A stretch of 43,028 nucleotides of DNA from Vibrio viridaestus (GTDB lineage Bacteria; Pseudomonadota; Gammaproteobacteria; Enterobacterales; Vibrionaceae). A model generated the notes under the pieces. That model was not told the DNA's origin and made no database searches. It was given only the letters and a program-made list of their open reading frames with translations. The stretch spans positions 1-43,028 of the forward strand of contig NZ_RJVQ01000016.1 in the NCBI RefSeq assembly GCF_003856525.1, written 5' to 3'. Positions 38,430 to 43,028 of this stretch are shown one piece after another. Within the stretch, counting starts at the first letter, position 1, and each line of letters starts with the position of its first letter. The translations under genes and the position numbers were made by a program.

Positions 38430-38824
38430 TGTCGGCGCTATCTTATACATTACTCGTGAATGGCTCAGTATATGGTAGTCAGTCGGCGTATAGCGCTTAT
38501 AACTTTGCTTGTGCTCTACTAGAAGAAGGCCATAGCTTAAAGAAGGTTTTCTTTTATCAGGATGGCGTTTTGAATGGTAGCCGACTTGTCGTTCCTGCAA
38601 ATGATGAGTTTAATCTCTCTTTGGCTTGGAGTAATTTAGCCAAAGAGCACAATGTTGCTTTAGAGACTTGCGTAGCGGCTTCTCTTCGCCGAGGCATAAT
38701 TGGTAAGGAAGAGGCAAAACTGCACGAGCTGGATAGTCATAATTTGGCACCGGAATTTGAACAGGCTGGATTAGGTAGCCTCGCTGAATCGCTAGTTTCT
38801 TCAGACAGGGTAGTTCAATTTTGA
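38429..38824 (+). CDS. tusD: Sulfurtransferase TusD
   Basis: TusD accepts sulfur from TusA and passes it through the TusBCD-TusE relay to MnmA for 2-thiouridine at tRNA wobble positions. The product has 131 residues. The active cysteine is C81 in LETCVAASLRRG, matching the catalytic cysteine of E. coli TusD. It is the first of three overlapping or tightly spaced tus genes, sharing one base with the yheO-like gene and 4 bases with tusC. Confidence 0.96.
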   Translation: MSALSYTLLVNGSVYGSQSAYSAYNFACALLEEGHSLKKVFFYQDGVLNGSRLVVPANDEFNLSLAWSNLAKEHNVALETCVAASLRRGIIGKEEAKLHELDSHNLAPEFEQAGLGSLAESLVSSDRVVQF

Positions 38825-39177
38825 GTCAGATTACCTTTGTTTTTCAAACCGCACCTCATGCCACATCAAGTGGCAGAGAGGGGATTGACGCTCTTTTGGC
38901 TACATCGGCATTAACCGACGATATTTCGGTAGTGTTTTTAGCCGAGGGAGTCGCGCACTTGTTGTCAGGACAAGATACCCGAGCAATACGCACTAAGAAT
39001 TATTCACCAATGATTAAGTTGTTTGATTTGTATGACATTGAAAATGTGTATGTATGTCAGCAGTCTTTGGATGATTTAGGGTTAAATGATGCGGAAATGG
39101 TTATCCAAGCGAAGCCATGCACTCTTCAAGAGCTGACAGCTATGATGCGTGCTAGTAAAAAAATTGTCCATTTTTGA
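38821..39177 (+). CDS. tusC: Sulfur relay protein TusC
   Basis: This is the non-catalytic structural subunit of the TusBCD heterohexamer. The start is a TTG at 38821 that overlaps the tusD stop (TTGA) and gives MSQITFVFQTAPHATSSGREGIDALLATSALTDDISVVF, collinear with E. coli TusC. It has 118 residues. The overlap implies translational coupling, which may explain the tolerance for a weak start codon. Confidence 0.95.
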   Translation: MSQITFVFQTAPHATSSGREGIDALLATSALTDDISVVFLAEGVAHLLSGQDTRAIRTKNYSPMIKLFDLYDIENVYVCQQSLDDLGLNDAEMVIQAKPCTLQELTAMMRASKKIVHF

Positions 39178-39183
39178 GCCGTT

Positions 39184-39459
39184 ATGTTGCACATATTAAA
39201 ATCACAATCCATCGCATCTACTGCACTAAAATATGTTAGTGAAGAGGACTGTATTCTTCTTATTGAAGATGCGGTCTATCTGGCGAATGATAAGCATCAA
39301 CAACATGCGTTAATTAATCGTTTTAACGTATATTGCCTAAAAGAGGATGCTGATGCTCGAGCGATTACATCGTTTATCAGCTCAGAAATCTCTCTAATTG
39401 GTTATCGACAATTTGCCCGCCTAACCGCTGAGCATGAGCAATCTCTGACGTGGGATTAG
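39184..39459 (+). CDS. tusB: Sulfur relay protein TusB
   Basis: This is the third subunit of TusBCD. The 91 residues begin MLHILKSQS and include LIEDAVYLA, both typical of TusB. It lies 6 bases after tusC and ends the operon. The 182 bases after it contain the str operon promoter. Confidence 0.93.
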   Translation: MLHILKSQSIASTALKYVSEEDCILLIEDAVYLANDKHQQHALINRFNVYCLKEDADARAITSFISSEISLIGYRQFARLTAEHEQSLTWD

Positions 39460-39532
39460 CTCTGCGCATATCAAGTTAACCAACTATACTCGGGTTGCGC
39501 TTATTAAATCGGCAAAAAGATCTGTATATTTC

Positions 39533-39561
39533 TTGACAGTCCCATCGATGGTGCATAGAAT
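39533..39561 (+). promoter_or_regulatory. Promoter of the str operon (rpsL-rpsG-fusA-tuf)
   Basis: A perfect -35 TTGACA (39533-39538), a 17-base spacer and TAGAAT (39556-39561) form one of the strongest promoters in the window. It is followed by a G+C-containing discriminator (TTTGCGTCCC). The expected start is near 39568, about 75 bases before rpsL. Confidence 0.9.
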
Positions 39562-39638
39562 TTTGCGTCCCTATTTGCATCAATGTAATTAGGGGTAGAT
39601 TTTTCACAAAAGCTTACTTTAAGTAAATCAGGAGCTAG

Positions 39639-40583
<945 letters not shown>

Positions 40584-40591
40584 TACCTTTC

Positions 40592-40615
40592 GTGCTGCGA
40601 GCTTGCTCGCAGCAC
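40592..40615 (+). other. Perfect hairpin in the rpsG-fusA spacer
   Basis: GTGCTGCGAG (40592-40601) pairs with CTCGCAGCAC (40606-40615) around CTTG. A T-run appears only 8 bases further on (40623-40629), so it is not a standard terminator. It may adjust fusA expression or mark a processing point. Confidence 0.6.
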
Positions 40616-40660
40616 ATTGCTATTTTTTTCTAAGGATAACCTTAGTAAGAGGATACAATC

Positions 40661-42757
40661 GTGGCTCGTAAAACTCCGATCGAGCGCTACCGTAATATCG
40701 GTATTTGTGCTCACGTAGATGCAGGAAAAACTACTACTACTGAGCGTATTCTGTTCTACACTGGCCTTTCTCATAAAATTGGCGAAGTTCACGATGGTGC
40801 TGCCACCATGGACTGGATGGAGCAGGAGCAGGAGCGTGGTATTACAATTACCTCGGCTGCAACTACTACCTTCTGGCGTGGTATGGACGCACAGTTCGAA
40901 CCTCATCGCATCAATATCATCGATACCCCAGGACACGTTGACTTTACTATCGAAGTAGAGCGTTCTTTGCGCGTACTTGACGGTGCCGTTGTTGTATTTT
41001 GTGGTGCATCAGGTGTTGAGCCTCAGTCAGAGACTGTTTGGCGCCAGGCAGATAAATATCATGTTCCTCGCATGGTGTTCGTTAATAAAATGGACCGTGC
41101 TGGTGCAGATTTCCTACGTGTAGTAGATCAAATTAAACATCGTCTTGGTGCAACTCCGGTTCCTATTCAATTGAATATTGGTGCCGAAGAAGAATTTAAA
41201 GGTGTGATCGACCTTATCAAGATGAAAGCCATCAACTGGAATGATGAAGATCAGGGTATGACATATACTCATGAGGATATTCCAGCCGATATGCTTGAAC
41301 TTGCTGAAGAGTGGCGTACTCATATGGTTGAGTCAGCTGCGGAAGCAAATGAAGAGTTGATGGATAAATATTTAGAAGAGGGCGAGCTGACCGAAGACGA
41401 GATCAAGCTTGGTCTGCGCACTCGAACGCTGAATAACGAAATTGTTATCGCAACCTGTGGTAGTGCCTTTAAGAACAAAGGTGTTCAGGCTGTACTGGAT
41501 GCTGTTATTGAATTTTTACCAGCACCAACAGAAGTACCAGCAATCAAAGGTATTGATGACAATGAAAAAGAAGTTGAGCGTCATGCTGACGACAACGAAC
41601 CGTTTGCAGCGTTGGCATTCAAAATTGCAACAGACCCATTTGTAGGAACGCTGACATTCGTTCGTGTTTACTCTGGTGTGTTGAATTCAGGTGATGCCGT
41701 TTATAACTCGGTTAAACAGAAGAAAGAGCGTGTTGGACGTATTGTTCAAATGCACTCAAATAAGCGTGAAGAAATTAAAGAAGTTCGTGCTGGTGACATC
41801 GCAGCCGCTATCGGTCTGAAAGATGTGACGACTGGGGATACATTGTGCGACCAAAACCACAAAGTGGTTCTGGAACGTATGGAATTCCCTGAACCGGTTA
41901 TTCAGATTGCTGTTGAGCCTCGCTCAAAAGCTGATCAGGAAAAAATGGGTATTGCGCTGGGTAAACTGGCGGCTGAAGATCCATCATTCCGTGTTGAAAC
42001 GGATGAAGAAACGGGTCAGACTCTGATTTCTGGTATGGGTGAGCTTCACCTAGATATTATCGTTGATCGCATGAAACGTGAGTTCAGCGTTGATTGCAAC
42101 GTGGGTAAACCTCAGGTTGCTTACCGTGAAACCATTCGTGGTAAGACGGAAGTCGAAGGTAAATTTATTCGCCAATCAGGTGGTCGTGGTCAATATGGTC
42201 ATGTATGGCTAAAAATTGAGCCGGCAGAAGATGGTGAAGGATTTGTTTTCGTAGATGAAGTCGTGGGTGGTGTAGTTCCTAAGGAATACATCAGTTCGGT
42301 AGCGAAAGGTATCGAAGAACAAATGAACAACGGTGTGTTAGCTGGCTATCCTGTATTGGATGTTAAGGCGACATTATTCGATGGTTCATACCATGATGTT
42401 GACTCTAGTGAGATGGCGTTTAAAATCGCTGGCTCAATGGCGTTCAAGAAAGGTGCTCTCGAAGCACAGCCTGTAATTCTTGAACCACTAATGAAAGTAG
42501 AAGTAACCACTCCAGAAGATTGGATGGGTGATGTTGTTGGTGACTTAAACCGTCGTCGCGGCCTCATTGAAGGAATGGACGAAGGCCCTGCTGGTCTTAA
42601 AATTGTTCATTCAAAAGTCCCTCTATCTGAGATGTTTGGTTACGCAACTGATTTACGTTCTGCTACTCAGGGACGCGCATCATACTCAATGGAATTTTCC
42701 GAGTATGCTGAAGTTCCTAAGAATATTGCTGAGGCAATTATCGCAGAACGTGGTTAG
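40661..42757 (+). CDS. fusA: Elongation factor G
   Basis: EF-G is the GTPase that drives translocation and, with RRF, ribosome recycling. The start is a GTG at 40661 with AAGAGGA upstream. The 698-residue product is full length, with G1 [12 protein letters not shown], the switch region [21 protein letters not shown] and NKMD. Domain IV contains [10 protein letters not shown] and domain V follows, ending [16 protein letters not shown] second, divergent fusA copy is common in Vibrio genomes, but this one is the str-operon copy. Confidence 0.99.
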   Translation: MARKTPIERYRNIGICAHVDAGKTTTTERILFYTGLSHKIGEVHDGAATMDWMEQEQERGITITSAATTTFWRGMDAQFEPHRINIIDTPGHVDFTIEVERSLRVLDGAVVVFCGASGVEPQSETVWRQADKYHVPRMVFVNKMDRAGADFLRVVDQIKHRLGATPVPIQLNIGAEEEFKGVIDLIKMKAINWNDEDQGMTYTHEDIPADMLELAEEWRTHMVESAAEANEELMDKYLEEGELTEDEIKLGLRTRTLNNEIVIATCGSAFKNKGVQAVLDAVIEFLPAPTEVPAIKGIDDNEKEVERHADDNEPFAALAFKIATDPFVGTLTFVRVYSGVLNSGDAVYNSVKQKKERVGRIVQMHSNKREEIKEVRAGDIAAAIGLKDVTTGDTLCDQNHKVVLERMEFPEPVIQIAVEPRSKADQEKMGIALGKLAAEDPSFRVETDEETGQTLISGMGELHLDIIVDRMKREFSVDCNVGKPQVAYRETIRGKTEVEGKFIRQSGGRGQYGHVWLKIEPAEDGEGFVFVDEVVGGVVPKEYISSVAKGIEEQMNNGVLAGYPVLDVKATLFDGSYHDVDSSEMAFKIAGSMAFKKGALEAQPVILEPLMKVEVTTPEDWMGDVVGDLNRRRGLIEGMDEGPAGLKIVHSKVPLSEMFGYATDLRSATQGRASYSMEFSEYAEVPKNIAEAIIAERG

Positions 42758-42788
42758 ATCTTACTTGATTAGTAACGAATCTATTGCG

Positions 42789-42821
42789 TTGACGGAAGTT
42801 GGCGCATAAAATAGCAACTTC
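42789..42821 (+). promoter_or_regulatory. fusA-tuf spacer with hairpin and weak promoter-like sequence
   Basis: GAAGTTG (42795-42801) pairs with CAACTTC (42815-42821). TTGACG (42789-42794) stands just before the stem, and the loop holds CATAAAATAG. The -35 to -10 spacing is poor for TAAAAT (12 bases), so a separate tuf promoter is only a possibility. Confidence 0.3.
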
Positions 42822-42861
42822 TGGCGCGCCCTGAGAATTACGTGCTTGGGGCGAATCATAA

Positions 42862-43028
<167 letters not shown>

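Overview
The window is 43 kb of chromosomal core sequence from a gamma-proteobacterium, almost certainly a Vibrionaceae member and probably a Vibrio. The grounds are the protein sequences (RpoB of 1343 and RpoC of 1400 residues, an AmiB with three LysM repeats, L1, L7/L12 and Hfq of Vibrio type), a G+C content that looks moderate, and the fact that the rif cluster (rplKAJL-rpoBC), the hfq cluster and the str cluster (rpsL-rpsG-fusA-tuf) lie within one 43 kb block bounded by two tuf genes. I see no insertion sequence, prophage, integron or CRISPR array.

Layout. 1-300: 3' end of a tuf gene and its terminator. 495-12492: secE-nusG, rplK-rplA, rplJ-rplL and rpoB-rpoC, with hairpins at most junctions and two promoters embedded in terminator-like hairpins. 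12540-15106: rsd (anti-sigma-70) divergent from nudC, then hemE. 15128-22642: a minus-strand stretch with envC, gpmM, a DMT permease, an SLC13/DASS anion transporter, psd and rsgA. 22785-24141: orn, then a threefold tandem array of tRNA-Gly(GCC) and initiator tRNA-fMet. 24142-24637: a 496 bp AT-rich gap holding two perfect DnaA boxes in an 18 bp inverted repeat plus three weaker boxes. 24638-25750: queG on the minus strand. 25966-35342: tsaE-amiB-mutL-miaA, hfq-hflX-hflK-hflC and yjeT. 35368-36578: slyX and a WD40 lipoprotein gene on the minus strand. 36724-39459: fkpA, then yheO-tusD-tusC-tusB. 39533-43028: the str operon up to the 5' end of a second tuf.

The genes cover transcription (RNA polymerase, NusG, Rsd), translation (ribosomal proteins, EF-G, EF-Tu, RsgA, tRNAs and the modification enzymes QueG, TsaE, MiaA and TusBCD), cell separation (AmiB and its likely activator EnvC), membrane protein and lipid handling (SecE, HflKC, Psd) and RNA control (Hfq, Orn, HflX).

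The most interesting region is the non-coding gap between the tRNA-Gly/fMet array and queG. In E. coli the DnaA-titrating and DnaA-inactivating locus datA lies, as I recall, in the same neighbourhood (orn - tRNA-Gly operon - datA - queG). The DnaA boxes here suggest a datA counterpart with a different box geometry. Next come the promoter-inside-hairpin structures before rplK and rplJ, and a terminator-like hairpin between rpoB and rpoC.
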